A stretch of 27,911 nt of DNA from positions 1 through 27,911 of the forward strand of contig JAWKSZ010000089.1 in assembly GCA_041402045.1 (NCBI GenBank), given 5' to 3'. Positions 1-8,130 of the stretch are shown here, piece by piece. How positions within the stretch are numbered: position 1 is the stretch's first letter; each line of letters opens with the position of its first letter. Below the pieces are notes generated by a model. The model saw nothing but the letters and a program-made list of their open reading frames with translations, did no database searches and was not told the DNA's origin. A program made the position numbers and the translations under genes. Source of the stretch: JAGQRJ01 sp041402045 (GTDB lineage Bacteria > Planctomycetota > J058).

Positions 1-196
1 ACGCGTAGGCCTCGCCCCCGAAGCGCGCCGATCCGTGGCCCTCAGCGAGCCTGACCTGCTTGGGTCAGGCCGCGCGGCGGCGTGTACTCACTGCGCGGCG
101 GAGGGGTGGAATTGGGGCGCCTAGGCGGACCCACTCGAGCCCGTTGCACGGGCGTGAGGGCGTCGCGGGCAATGCCACGAGGAGCCGCCGAACGGG

Positions 197-244
197 CCGT
201 GTACCCGAACCTACGGACGGGGGAAGGCCCGCAGGGCCGCCCAG
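197..244 (+). repeat. 48-bp direct repeat, left flank of the low-GC island
   Basis: This block starts with ccgtgtacccgaacc and ends with cgcagggccgcccag. It recurs in the same orientation at 5818-5865 with 45 of 48 positions identical by eye. The two copies bracket the five-gene low-GC island. It overlaps the first unit of the short palindromic family described at 216-354. It could be a duplicated target or recombination site, or simply two members of a dispersed family. Bases 1-196 to its left hold nothing I can interpret. Confidence 0.7.
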
Positions 245-354
245 CGGACGGGGGAAGGCACGCAGGGCCGCCCACGGACGGGGGAAGCAGAGGACGGGGG
301 AAGGCCCGGAGGGCCGCCCAACAGAGGACGGGGGAAGGCCCGCAGGGCCGCCCA
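216..354 (+). repeat. Cluster of five short GC-rich palindromic repeats
   Basis: Five copies of a roughly 28-base unit beginning gacgggggaaggcccgcagg start near 216, 247, 277 (truncated), 293 and 327, with short irregular spacers. Each full copy contains the small hairpin GGCCC-gca-GGGCC or a variant of it. The same unit appears twice near 5833-5900, to the right of the island. Irregular spacing and absence of unique spacers argue against CRISPR. It looks like a REP-type dispersed element. Confidence 0.75.
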
Positions 355-452
355 ACGCTCGAACCATGGCCATGCTCGATGCAGTAGGTGGTGATGTGAT
401 AGTCTACTTCGAGTGCAGACTTAGGACCTGCGCTCAAATCCAAGGAGTGGAT

Positions 453-893
453 ATGACCTCAGAATCGAAGAAGGTTGCCAAGAAGAAGGCCGCCAAGAAG
501 ACGGTTGCCAAGAAGAAGGCCGCCAAGAAGACGGTTGCCAAGAAAGCCAAGGAGAAGGTTGCCAAGAAAGCCAAGGAGAAGGTTGCCAAGAAGGCTAAGA
601 GCAAGCCAACAACGAAGACGGCAACCGAAGGGTTGTCGAAGATCGTTGGAAAGCTCACAAATGAGGGAGACATAAGGATCGACCAGGCGGGCGGAATCGC
701 TGTTGCGAGAGGAAAGCTCGCCGAGCTTGCCGCTGAAGCCCGAGCGCTCGGGTATGCGGTGAAGCTGACCGGCCCCGTGGGCGGTGACTACGTCTCGGTT
801 GAGTTTCGTGGGCTCATCAAGATCAACAAAGTGGGTTTCACGGCTTCCCACGTCGACCTGTGGTCTGTCTCCCGCGAGTGTGAAATGGACTGA
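453..893 (+). CDS. Lysine-rich histone-H1-like protein with a novel C-terminal domain
   Basis: This encodes 146 residues. The ATG at 453 is chosen because AAGGAG at 442-447 lies just upstream and the lysine-rich stretch starts right after it; the longer open frame upstream runs through repeat DNA. Residues 6-50 are built from VAKKKAAKKT and VAKKAKEK repeats, mirrored in the DNA at about 472-600 as near-identical 24-30 base units. This resembles the tails of bacterial histone-H1-like, AlgP-like and HctB-like proteins, so nucleoid or nucleic-acid binding is the likely role. Residues 60-146 form a mixed alpha/beta domain, beginning near LSKIVGKLTNEGDI, that I do not recognise. A 109-base gap separates it from the next gene, so cotranscription is possible but not shown. 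It is the first gene of the low-GC island. Confidence 0.8.
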   Translation: MTSESKKVAKKKAAKKTVAKKKAAKKTVAKKAKEKVAKKAKEKVAKKAKSKPTTKTATEGLSKIVGKLTNEGDIRIDQAGGIAVARGKLAELAAEARALGYAVKLTGPVGGDYVSVEFRGLIKINKVGFTASHVDLWSVSRECEMD

Positions 894-1002
894 GTTCTGG
901 GAGGACACGAGCCTAGTGCCAGTGAAGTCACGGCTCTGGAAGGGCCTTCACCGTTCGCCGGTCTTGACCTGTACCTGATGCTGATCGGTTAAGCAAAGCT
1001 CC

Positions 1003-1350
1003 ATGCAACTTCCAAACTTTGCTCAGCTGCTCCTCGGTTGTTGCTACATCCTCTTTGTGATTGTCCGTGCGTTTGGGCGCGAGGCTCGCTTTGCTTCCTG
1101 GCACATGTTCAGCACGTTTGAACACTGCAGGATGACCCTTTGGGTTTCTGACTCTTCGGGCGAGGCAGTCACCATCAACCCATGGGATTACCTACCCCAT
1201 TCGAGCCTGATCATGAATCGCTCTGGGCTTGAACTCTTCCTATTCTTCCTTGAGAGCACTCATGGGCTTCGCCCCTCCGGTAAGGCCAGCCTACGTGGGC
1301 CAGACGGAGAGAGAGTGTTGTTGATAGAGGCGGGGCGTGTGGTGGATTGA
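1003..1350 (+). CDS. Small membrane-anchored protein paired with the HTTM-like protein
   Basis: This encodes 115 residues with one clear hydrophobic N-terminal segment (residues 5-21, LPNFAQLLLGCCYILFV), followed by a soluble domain. The motif ASWHMFSTFEH near residue 32 resembles the W-x-M-F-S signature I associate with short proteins encoded beside HTTM membrane proteins; that association is from memory. NPWDYLPHS near residue 60 looks like a conserved core. No strong ribosome binding site precedes the ATG. The 3' end overlaps the next start by 14 nt, so the two are probably translationally coupled. Function is unknown; an accessory subunit of the membrane protein is my inference. Confidence 0.65.
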   Translation: MQLPNFAQLLLGCCYILFVIVRAFGREARFASWHMFSTFEHCRMTLWVSDSSGEAVTINPWDYLPHSSLIMNRSGLELFLFFLESTHGLRPSGKASLRGPDGERVLLIEAGRVVD

Positions 1351-2215
1351 GACGATCGCACGTGGCGACCTAGGTAATGTTGAGCCAGGCCCGATCGCAG
1401 TGTTCCGCATTGTCTTCGCGGTCTCGTGCCTTCTGAAATTCGCGATCGAGACACTCAGAGGGCACTTCTGGTACTTTGAGGAAGACAGCTTCCTCTACAC
1501 GTTGGATAGCTGGCAGGGACGACTCCCGCTCATCTCGCCGGTCGTCTATCGCTGCCTTTACGTAGTCAAGCACCCCTTGGCCCTCTGTCTTGCTTTGGGT
1601 GTTTGCTCCCAGTTAGCCTCGATCTTGCTGTTTGTTTGGTTCGTGGTGGAGGCCCGCATCTACTTCAAGTTCCATGTATCTTTGTTCGCGCTCGTTGCTT
1701 TTGTCCTTGGACTAGGCCCGGCCGGGCACAAGACATACGCCCTGCTTGGAGAAGGCCCTATGGTTGTAGATGGCTTCCAGCAGACGCTCCTGGTTCTTAC
1801 GTTCGCGATCGTCTATCTAGCCACGGCCCTCCGAAAGCTTAGATCGCCGCACTATCTTAGCGGCAAGGTCATCTACGAGACGCTGCGATACCTCAATGAC
1901 GAAGGGCCCATGCGGAAGTATGCGGACGGATACTATCCTCGCTGGTTCAGGGCCCAGTTTGTCCTCGCGTCAGACGAGGTGCTTAATCGCCGTTGGGGAC
2001 CGCTGATGCGGGCTACGGTCCTGCTCCACGTCGCCATTCCAGTTCTCATGTCGTTTTCCGAGACTTGGTGGGTGGGAGCTTCTCTGGCGGTGCTCACTCA
2101 TGGTGCATACACGCTCGCCTATCCGATAACGCTTGGGCACTTCTCGTTAGTGATGATCGCGAGTTGCCTTGTCTTTGCTGACCCTGCGACCCTGTCGATC
2201 TACTTGCCGCTCTAA
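1337..2215 (+). CDS. HTTM-like multi-pass membrane protein (vitamin K gamma-carboxylase-like fold)
   Basis: This encodes 292 residues from a GTG start (MWWIETIARGD). Hydrophobic segments fall near residues 18-35, 80-127 (probably two), 150-168 and 224-280 (two or three). GPIAVFRIVFAVSCLL near the N terminus and ALRKLRSPHYLSG near residue 163 match the style of HTTM domains, which open with a FRI-type helix and carry a K-L-x-x-xYLSG loop. HTTM proteins are distant relatives of the vitamin K-dependent gamma-glutamyl carboxylase, and most bacterial members have no assigned reaction. It overlaps the preceding small membrane protein by 14 nt and ends 2 nt before the TPR gene. HTTM membership is a motif-level judgement, and another multi-pass family is possible. 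Confidence 0.6.
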   Translation: MWWIETIARGDLGNVEPGPIAVFRIVFAVSCLLKFAIETLRGHFWYFEEDSFLYTLDSWQGRLPLISPVVYRCLYVVKHPLALCLALGVCSQLASILLFVWFVVEARIYFKFHVSLFALVAFVLGLGPAGHKTYALLGEGPMVVDGFQQTLLVLTFAIVYLATALRKLRSPHYLSGKVIYETLRYLNDEGPMRKYADGYYPRWFRAQFVLASDEVLNRRWGPLMRATVLLHVAIPVLMSFSETWWVGASLAVLTHGAYTLAYPITLGHFSLVMIASCLVFADPATLSIYLPL

Positions 2216-2217
2216 GA

Positions 2218-4839
2218 GTGAGCGACGGAGATAGCGTCTTGAATCCCCTCTACAGCCTGGAGGATCCCGCCAGTTTGGCGTGGGCTCCGCTAATTGACCT
2301 GGCCTTTCACCCATGGAGTTGCATTGCTGCGCGGTCAGCAGCTCACTGGCTTGACGCGCGATTCGACTCGTGGGGAGCGTCAATGGTGCTTCTTCACTCA
2401 ACAAGGTCAACCCTCAATAGCGCAGGCTTGCCGATCCCGACGGTCTCAGAGTCCGTTCGCTGCAATCACCCTGCATGGAAGAGGGCGTTGAGAGCTCGGG
2501 ACGGGGTCGCCCTTGAGGTCGGGGACCGCGTGCATGCGATTCGAACCCTCATCTACTCAGGGTTCTATCGAGATGCTGAAGTTGCTCTGGATAGCTGGGA
2601 AAGCTGTCGCGGCGACGAGCTTTGGTGGCGGCTGCTTCTTCGCGCCTTGGTAGAGAGGGCGCAGGCCACCTCTGAGCACCACCACAAGGTCCTTGAATCG
2701 GCACTTGCTTCAGGGAAGCCGAAGGCTCCGAATCTTGGATTCTTCTGCGCCAACGCCATTGCCTCGTGGCGAACTCGCTTGACTAGTGATCTCGCGAGAG
2801 GCTGGTCGTCGATAGTCGTGGCACGCGGGGCGCTTGAGCGGGTTCTGTTGGACTCGTCGCAAGCTGCCGAGATAGGGAGACTGGCGCGCTCCTCTATTGA
2901 GAGGTTCGAGGCACTCATGCTTCACAGGACGGGAGAGAGGGAGGCGGCACGAGAGGCTCTTGCGTTGAGCTTGGCAAATCTTGACAAGGAGCAAAGCCCC
3001 TCATTTGAGACACTCGAACTTTCCCGGCGAATCTTGGGGGTGCTCGCCGTGATCTCGTTAGAGGCCGGAGAGTATGCCCTCGCTGCGCAGGCTGCCGAGA
3101 GGGCGGTCAAGATTGACGGCAGCTGTCCCCAAGCTTCAGTCATAGCCGGCGAGGCCGCGCTAATGGCGGGAGATCTGAAAACGGCGCGTCGTCACTTTTT
3201 GCGTGCGTGCCAGACCGGCCCAGTCGAACGACCCTTTTCTACCCTGAGGGCAGCACAAGCAGCTGGCCGCGTGCACTTAGAGGACTTCTATGATCTCTAC
3301 ACGATCTCCTTTCCTCGCGTGCAAGGGCTGCTTAGGCGTGCAGTAAAAGAGGTGAGTGTTGCGTGTTTTGACAACAGCGAGTGGATCCGACAGCGAGCTT
3401 GCGAGAGCGGTTCGCCAGCTCTGCCCCTACCAGTCGAGTATCTTGATTCGATAGTCGCCGAAGCTCCGGGACGATGCAGCAGAGAGGCGATTGAGGCCAC
3501 AGAAGTCCACTCTCGCCTCGGTATGTTCTGGGATCTCGAGCGGCCAATCGACATCGCGCGTGCTCCTGTCTATGCTCACGCGCCGCTGTTGGCGTGGGAC
3601 GCCGTCACCGAGAACGCGGATCCCTTCTACGTCTCGCTCTATCCCCAGCACTGCTTTCGGGGACCCTTCAGATACGAGCTGCTAGCGGGAGCTGTAAACG
3701 ACTACAGTTGGTCTGCTGACGACGTCTACGGCGGGAGTCTCGAATCCCTCCAAGAGTCTTCGGCTCGAGTCAAATCAGTGTTCGAGAGGAGGGAGCGGAT
3801 CCGCTGCGGCAGGAAGGACGCGAGAGAGCGGATGCTGCTTGCGCGGCTCCTGGGATACCTTGGTTTCCGACAGGACGCGCTGTCCTTGGTCCCTGAAGGT
3901 CTCGAGCCAGATCGACTAGACGCGGACTGGGCTCACCATGCCTACACCCGGCTGTTTCTGCAGCATCTCGCGCTTGAGACTCGCGGGGTGCCTGATAGCG
4001 CAGAGTTGATCTGGAGCCGCATCGAGCGGAGCCCTGAGACTCTGCGGGTGCGATTGCAGCTCTGCGTAAACGCGGGTGTTCAGTATGCCCGCGACCTCAG
4101 GGACCAGCAGGCCGCTTTGGTCTGGCAAGAACGTGCAGCTGCGCTCTTGGAACAGATTCGGAACTCGGATCGCTTCTCCGCATTCGAGATCGACCTTCTA
4201 TCCAGTCGCTACTTTCGATTCGCGAGTTTTATTCCGTACCTTGGTCTCGAGATTCAGGAATTGGAGAGGGCGACGGCTGGATCTTTGCAGCACGCTCGAG
4301 ACGCGAAACCGAATTCCGAACGTGAGACTCTTCTCCGGCGAGACAATCTTCATGCCGCACTAGAGTCAGCAGCTCGAGTTAGCGCATTTCTCGGAAGAGA
4401 CAATGAGGCTTTGGAACTCGTGGAAACCGCGGGTCTCTCTGCTGACCCATACGACCCGCGACTGTGGACCCAAGTGGGTGAGTATAGAGAACGTCTTGGG
4501 CTTCTAGAGGAGGCATACTCGGCCTACGTGTGGGCCGCCGTTTGTGGACCGCCCTATCGGATGATTGCCTGGCACCGCGCTTCCCATGTTGCGTGTGAGC
4601 TCGGGCGATTTGAGGAGGCTGTGAATTGCAGCCTTCGCTCGCTCAGGAGCTACCCTCTTGGCCTCGAGCCTCTCATGGACCTGTTCCGGGTAGGTCGTGT
4701 CATTGGGGACGTAAGGTTGGTCGCTTGGGCGCGGAGTATGCTTGAACGCGTTCGGCATGCTAGCGCCACTCTACCCGTGAACCGGGCCAGGATTGGCGAA
4801 GTGCTTAGAGATTCAAGCAGACCCGGGTACGTTGGGTGA
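2218..4839 (+). CDS. Large TPR-like helical-repeat protein
   Basis: This encodes 873 residues from a GTG start 2 nt after the HTTM stop, implying coupled translation. There is no signal peptide or membrane segment. TPR-like helix pairs are clearest at residues 275-330, around AGEYALAAQAAERAVKIDG and MAGDLKTARRHFLRA, and at 745-830, around RLGLLEEAYSAYVWAA and LGRFEEAVNCSLRSL. The first 50 residues (LYSLEDPASLAWAPLIDLAF) look like a separate module. TPR proteins usually act as scaffolds, so it may bring the downstream methyltransferase and a substrate together; this rests on position only. Codon use is visibly less GC-biased than in genes right of 9 kb. Confidence 0.75.
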   Translation: MSDGDSVLNPLYSLEDPASLAWAPLIDLAFHPWSCIAARSAAHWLDARFDSWGASMVLLHSTRSTLNSAGLPIPTVSESVRCNHPAWKRALRARDGVALEVGDRVHAIRTLIYSGFYRDAEVALDSWESCRGDELWWRLLLRALVERAQATSEHHHKVLESALASGKPKAPNLGFFCANAIASWRTRLTSDLARGWSSIVVARGALERVLLDSSQAAEIGRLARSSIERFEALMLHRTGEREAAREALALSLANLDKEQSPSFETLELSRRILGVLAVISLEAGEYALAAQAAERAVKIDGSCPQASVIAGEAALMAGDLKTARRHFLRACQTGPVERPFSTLRAAQAAGRVHLEDFYDLYTISFPRVQGLLRRAVKEVSVACFDNSEWIRQRACESGSPALPLPVEYLDSIVAEAPGRCSREAIEATEVHSRLGMFWDLERPIDIARAPVYAHAPLLAWDAVTENADPFYVSLYPQHCFRGPFRYELLAGAVNDYSWSADDVYGGSLESLQESSARVKSVFERRERIRCGRKDARERMLLARLLGYLGFRQDALSLVPEGLEPDRLDADWAHHAYTRLFLQHLALETRGVPDSAELIWSRIERSPETLRVRLQLCVNAGVQYARDLRDQQAALVWQERAAALLEQIRNSDRFSAFEIDLLSSRYFRFASFIPYLGLEIQELERATAGSLQHARDAKPNSERETLLRRDNLHAALESAARVSAFLGRDNEALELVETAGLSADPYDPRLWTQVGEYRERLGLLEEAYSAYVWAAVCGPPYRMIAWHRASHVACELGRFEEAVNCSLRSLRSYPLGLEPLMDLFRVGRVIGDVRLVAWARSMLERVRHASATLPVNRARIGEVLRDSSRPGYVG

Positions 4840-5714
4840 GCGGCGACGGAGACTGGCCACGTTGGTTCTCGACATCTCGTTTCGCTGGTGACAGGAAATG
4901 GGCAGACCACGCTCGCCAGCTGCTGCACGCGCAGCGAGACGCTTTGCTGGAGCTAGCCCGTCTGAAGCCCGGAGACTCAGTGATCGATGTTGGGTGTGGC
5001 GACGGGCTTCTTGGGATTCAGGCGCTCGTGCTTTTAGAGACTGGGTGCGTGACGTTTTGTGACGACTCTCCAGAAGTGTTGGAGGCTTGCCGTCGGAGTG
5101 TAAGCGGTCTCGGGTTTGGTGATCGAGCAAGGTTCGTGCGCGCGAGTGCCGAACGTCTCCAGGTGATTGGCAATGGAAGTGTTGATGTCGCAGTGGCGCG
5201 CTGCATCCTGCTCTATGTCCGAGACAAGAAGGCTGTCTTCCGGAACCTCCATCGAGTCTTGCGCTCGGGAGGACGATTCGTTGTTGGCGAGCCAATCAAC
5301 AGTTTTGGCTTTGGAGAGCATGTAGAACGAGGTATCCGCGGGATCGAAGTTCCGCCTCTTGAAGGCCTTGCGGGAAAAGTACGGTCCGTGCTTCACTCTG
5401 GGCAAGATGCGTGGCGAGAACAGATGCTGTGCTTTGATGAAAGGGATCTCCAGGATGCTGCCAGGGAGGCTGGGTTCGATACGTTGACGATGTCTTATGA
5501 GACGTACGAAGGCTTCTCCGCCCTCCCTCCATGGGAGGTGTTTTTGCATTCCGCTGCGAATCCGTATACGCCCAGTTTGGCTGAGGCTGTTCGGCAAGCA
5601 CTGACGCCGGCAGAGGGACAAGTGTTCCTCGCAGCGCTCAAATCTACATTCAGCAGAACCGTCCGCATTCGCCGTCGATTCGCTTGGTGCACGCTCGTTG
5701 GGGAGCGACCGTAG
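4836..5714 (+). CDS. Class I SAM-dependent methyltransferase
   Basis: This encodes 292 residues. The GTG start overlaps the TPR gene's stop in a GTGA junction, which fixes the start. Motif I, VIDVGCGDGLLG, lies at about residues 49-60 and binds S-adenosylmethionine. The motif IV region SVDVAVARCILLYV is at about 113-127, followed by VLRSGGRFVVGEP, typical of the post-strand-5 loop of Methyltransf_11/25 proteins. The C-terminal third (APPWEVF-like and AANPYTPSL segments) is an extension or lid that may set substrate choice. The substrate cannot be read from sequence. It is the last gene of the island operon. Being coupled to TPR and HTTM-like genes suggests a protein, peptide or lipid substrate rather than rRNA, as inference only. 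Confidence 0.85.
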   Translation: MSGDGDWPRWFSTSRFAGDRKWADHARQLLHAQRDALLELARLKPGDSVIDVGCGDGLLGIQALVLLETGCVTFCDDSPEVLEACRRSVSGLGFGDRARFVRASAERLQVIGNGSVDVAVARCILLYVRDKKAVFRNLHRVLRSGGRFVVGEPINSFGFGEHVERGIRGIEVPPLEGLAGKVRSVLHSGQDAWREQMLCFDERDLQDAAREAGFDTLTMSYETYEGFSALPPWEVFLHSAANPYTPSLAEAVRQALTPAEGQVFLAALKSTFSRTVRIRRRFAWCTLVGERP

Positions 5715-5789
5715 GCGCAGCATCATAGTGTCCAAGAGGTCGCCCTTCCTCCGGGGCAGTTCCCTGCTCGCTCTTCTTCCCAGCTCGCT

Positions 5790-5806
5790 AGCTAGGTGTC
5801 CTAGCT
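5790..5806 (+). terminator. Possible weak stem-loop after the island operon
   Basis: AGCTAGG-tgt-CCTAGCT forms a perfect 7-bp stem with a 3-base loop, 75 bases after the methyltransferase stop. No run of T follows, so it is at best a weak or factor-assisted terminator. Confidence 0.3.
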
Positions 5807-5817
5807 GTCCCTACGAG

Positions 5818-5865
5818 CCGTGTACCCGAACCGACGGTCGGGGAAAGGCCCGCAGGGCCGCCCAG
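5818..5865 (+). repeat. 48-bp direct repeat, right flank of the low-GC island
   Basis: This is the second copy of the block at 197-244, starting ccgtgtacccgaacc and differing at three positions. A further partial unit (cccacgggggaaggcccgc) follows at about 5875-5900. Homologous recombination between the two 48-mers would excise about 5.6 kb containing all five genes. Confidence 0.7.
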
Positions 5866-6194
5866 TATCGGCCGCCCACGGGGGAAGGCCCGCAGGGGGC
5901 TTGCAGAGAGTCGTCTGGTGGGGGCTGTCGATCCGCGCAGAGCGTTGTGCGTCGAGTGTCGAGTTTGGTCACCACCACCGCGTCGAGCGTCGAGCCTTGA
6001 GCTTGGTCACGACGCCGCGCTCCCACTCGTCAGCCCTGACGCCTCAGCCTCCCGCCGCGAGGTGGCCGTGATCGAGGCTCAACGATCGTCGCTCAGCGCG
6101 TCCTCGGGCGCGGTCCGCAAAGCCCCCCTCGAGGGCGGGGGTCGGAGGTCGTCGATTTGGGCCACCAAGAGCAGGTCTAGCGGCGGGGCGGAAG
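5866..6194. other. Intergenic segment with a short imperfect direct repeat
   Basis: I see no convincing gene. The motif gcgtcgagtgtcgag...ttggtcacc at about 5949-5975 recurs in altered form at about 5980-6013 (gcgtcgagcgtcgag...ttggtcacg). The remainder is unremarkable. Confidence 0.5.
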
Positions 6195-6233
6195 GCTCTG
6201 GGTTCGAGAACGGGTGAGGTAGGTCGTTACCAT
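6195..6233 (+). repeat. Left inverted repeat of the DUF262-HEPN cassette
   Basis: This 39-base block runs from gctctgggttcg to ggtcgttaccat. Its reverse complement is present at 8131-8165 upstream of the DUF262 gene. The two arms differ by a 4-base aggt insertion here and two nearby substitutions. Together they enclose exactly the two-gene cassette. Confidence 0.75.
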
Positions 6234-6343
6234 GGCCGGTTGCTACCGAGGAGCTTCGCGATTGCACGGGCCAGTTGGAACGGGTGAGGTCGTTACCATG
6301 GCCGGTTGCTACCGAGGAGTTTCGCGATTGCACGGGCCAGTTG
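6208..6343. repeat. Tandem duplication of the 3' end of the HEPN gene
   Basis: Two adjacent direct copies lie at 6208-6277 (70 bases) and 6278-6343 (66 bases). They differ by the 4-base aggt insertion and one c/t change. The right copy contains the last 16 or so codons and the stop of the HEPN gene; the left copy is an echo beyond the stop. Both contain acgggtgaggt and cgttaccatggccgg. Confidence 0.85.
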
Positions 6344-6973
6344 ACGGTCGGAGCGTTCACAGAAATTTCGAGCAGTCTTCATGTAGCTCCACACGTCGCG
6401 TCTGGTTGCCTTCTCCCCAAGATCACCGTGGGCGATTGCGTTCCGCTTGTCTACGAATCCCTGAACCTGGAGACGGAGAGTGTGGGCGTTGCGGTCGTTT
6501 CGCGTGATCGCCTTGAAGATGTTCTCAATCTCCCAAATGCGGTAGTAGCGGATCAGAGCCTTGGGTTTGGGGGACTTCATCCACGCGAGCAGGGGGGTGG
6601 CGAGTACGTCGCCCGGAACATCCGTTCGCCAGAGCCAAGCGTCGGTGGAAGCGAAGTCGTGGAGTTGCTGGGCTCGGTTCTCCCAGGAGGTCCTCTCCAG
6701 TTCGTCAAGTGGAGGCTTGCTGTGCTGGAGGCGAAGGGTCAAGGGCAGCTTGTGGGACGAGGGGCTCTGCTGGTTGACAAACCCGACGGCTTCCTCGTTC
6801 GCCGCGTAGATGTACCGCTCGAAGTGGCTGGTCAGCATCACGATTCCGGCTCGGCCCACCACGCTTGAGAGGGCAGAAATCTCCTGCCTTGACGCGGACT
6901 TGGGCTTTGCGCGCAGAAGGTTCTTCACCTCGTCCAATCCGGATAGCAAGTCGGCAAGGGCACTTGACGGCAC
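6293..6973 (-). CDS. HEPN-domain protein, MAE_28990-like, probable RNase effector
   Basis: This encodes 226 residues from a GTG start at 6973, 10 nt after the DUF262 stop, so it is second in a two-gene operon. The key feature is RNAIAHGD at residues 177-184, the R-x4-H motif of HEPN ribonucleases, in an all-helical protein. HFERYI at 50-55 resembles the N-terminal helix of the MAE_28990/MAE_18760 HEPN group. Proteins of that group are often found beside DUF262 or ParB-like genes and are predicted toxins or defence effectors. Both motif residues (R177 and H182) are intact, so it should be active if it is an RNase. Its last codons lie inside a tandem repeat whose second copy follows the stop. 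Base composition is closer to the neighbouring island than to the backbone. Confidence 0.85.
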   Translation of the reverse strand: MPSSALADLLSGLDEVKNLLRAKPKSASRQEISALSSVVGRAGIVMLTSHFERYIYAANEEAVGFVNQQSPSSHKLPLTLRLQHSKPPLDELERTSWENRAQQLHDFASTDAWLWRTDVPGDVLATPLLAWMKSPKPKALIRYYRIWEIENIFKAITRNDRNAHTLRLQVQGFVDKRNAIAHGDLGEKATRRDVWSYMKTARNFCERSDRQLARAIAKLLGSNRPW

Positions 6974-6983
6974 GCAAGGTCCA

Positions 6984-8096
6984 CTATTCGCTGCTGAGAT
7001 CTACGGGCACGTCCAGAGTAAGCCCAGCGGACTCAAGTGCCTCCACTACTCGGCCCACGCGGCGACGCGTTCGTGTCCTATCGCCGGTCGCCCGACGGAT
7101 CGTATCGAGGAACTCAGGGTCCTTGTAGAGACTGGCAAGCTCCTTTAGCACCTTCTTGCGCTGGCTTGCGGTTGGCTCCTTAGTAACCCAAGAAAAGGCC
7201 AGCATCTGCGAGTCGAAGAGCGCTCTATTGATCGCCTTCTCAGTTGGCTCCCCTGTTCGGTCAGCGAGGCGAAATGCGCCGTCGCCCAAAGTTGCGTGAA
7301 GAACAGTGATGGTCTCGCGGAAGATCTGTGCCGCCTCCTCCACCTGGTCCTCGTCAGCGCATTGCACTGCCTGCATGTAGTTGTTGAGGTAGCGTTTGAG
7401 GGGGGGCTTGTAATCCTCGAAGTTCGCCCGAAGTGCCAAGAAGCGGAGGATTAGCTCTTCGTCAACCATTCTGCGACGAGGCGACCTAGTCCCGACGATT
7501 TTTCGCAGCTCCTCATTCTTCGCCAGGGTGTGCAGCTCCCGATTGAACCGCCCCCGGTAGATCGAGTTCCTCAACTCTTGTGGGTTGAGTGAGATAGATC
7601 CCGTATTCAGGCGCTCAAAGATCTCGAATTTCATACTCGGGTGAGACTCATAAGAGATCACGACAGCCCGGAGAGTGCGCATCTTCAAGAACCGCTGCTC
7701 TCGTGCAGGCAGCGTGTGGTAGCGCTTGCCCTTGTACTCCGACAACACCTGAAGGCCGCCCAGCGGGAACTCGTTGTTCAAGTAGCGAACGACGGAGCGC
7801 ACCCGCTGGTGCCCGTCGATGATTTCGAATTTGGCGTCCTCGGTCTCAGCGAAATAGAGCACAGGAATCGGGATGTTGAGCAGCAGGGACTCGACCAGCC
7901 TGCTCGCACGCTTGTTGTCCCAGACATACTCCCGCTGGATCTCGGGGAGAAGGAGTTCCTTGGCGTTCCACTGGTCAACGAGCGTCTGAACGGACAAATC
8001 CAGCGGCTGCGTGACGACCTTGCGCTCTGCTGGTGGGAAAGTTGGGCCTGTTTCCGAGTCAGAGTCGGCTTCTTCAGAATCCACGTCAGGGGCCAT
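6984..8096 (-). CDS. DUF262 (ParB/GmrS-like N-terminal) protein
   Basis: This encodes 370 residues. The ATG at 8096 is preferred because GGAGG lies 6 nt upstream; the ATG at 8102 abuts that GGAGG and is unlikely. IQREYVW at residues 53-59 and FEIIDGHQRVRSVV, with DGHQR at 94-98, are the hallmark motifs of DUF262 domains, which belong to the ParB/Srx-like nuclease fold found in the restriction enzyme GmrSD and BrxU. The remaining 230 residues are helical and lack an obvious DUF1524 HNH nuclease signature, so this is a DUF262-only form. The HEPN gene follows after 10 nt. By analogy the DUF262 part senses or hydrolyses a nucleotide and controls the HEPN effector; that relation is inferred. An inverted-repeat arm lies 35-69 bases upstream of the start. 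Confidence 0.88.
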   Translation of the reverse strand: MAPDVDSEEADSDSETGPTFPPAERKVVTQPLDLSVQTLVDQWNAKELLLPEIQREYVWDNKRASRLVESLLLNIPIPVLYFAETEDAKFEIIDGHQRVRSVVRYLNNEFPLGGLQVLSEYKGKRYHTLPAREQRFLKMRTLRAVVISYESHPSMKFEIFERLNTGSISLNPQELRNSIYRGRFNRELHTLAKNEELRKIVGTRSPRRRMVDEELILRFLALRANFEDYKPPLKRYLNNYMQAVQCADEDQVEEAAQIFRETITVLHATLGDGAFRLADRTGEPTEKAINRALFDSQMLAFSWVTKEPTASQRKKVLKELASLYKDPEFLDTIRRATGDRTRTRRRVGRVVEALESAGLTLDVPVDLSSE

Positions 8097-8130
8097 CGAC
8101 ATCCTCCAAGGGGGACGATCTTACAGGCGA

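Noticed and set aside
216..354. CRISPR-like cluster of 28-base units
   Set aside because: Gaps are 0-6 bases or truncated; there are no spacers of constant length.
60..452. N-terminal extension of the lysine-rich protein
   Set aside because: It runs through the palindromic repeats and is Arg/Gly/Pro-rich; a good ribosome binding site marks the ATG at 453.
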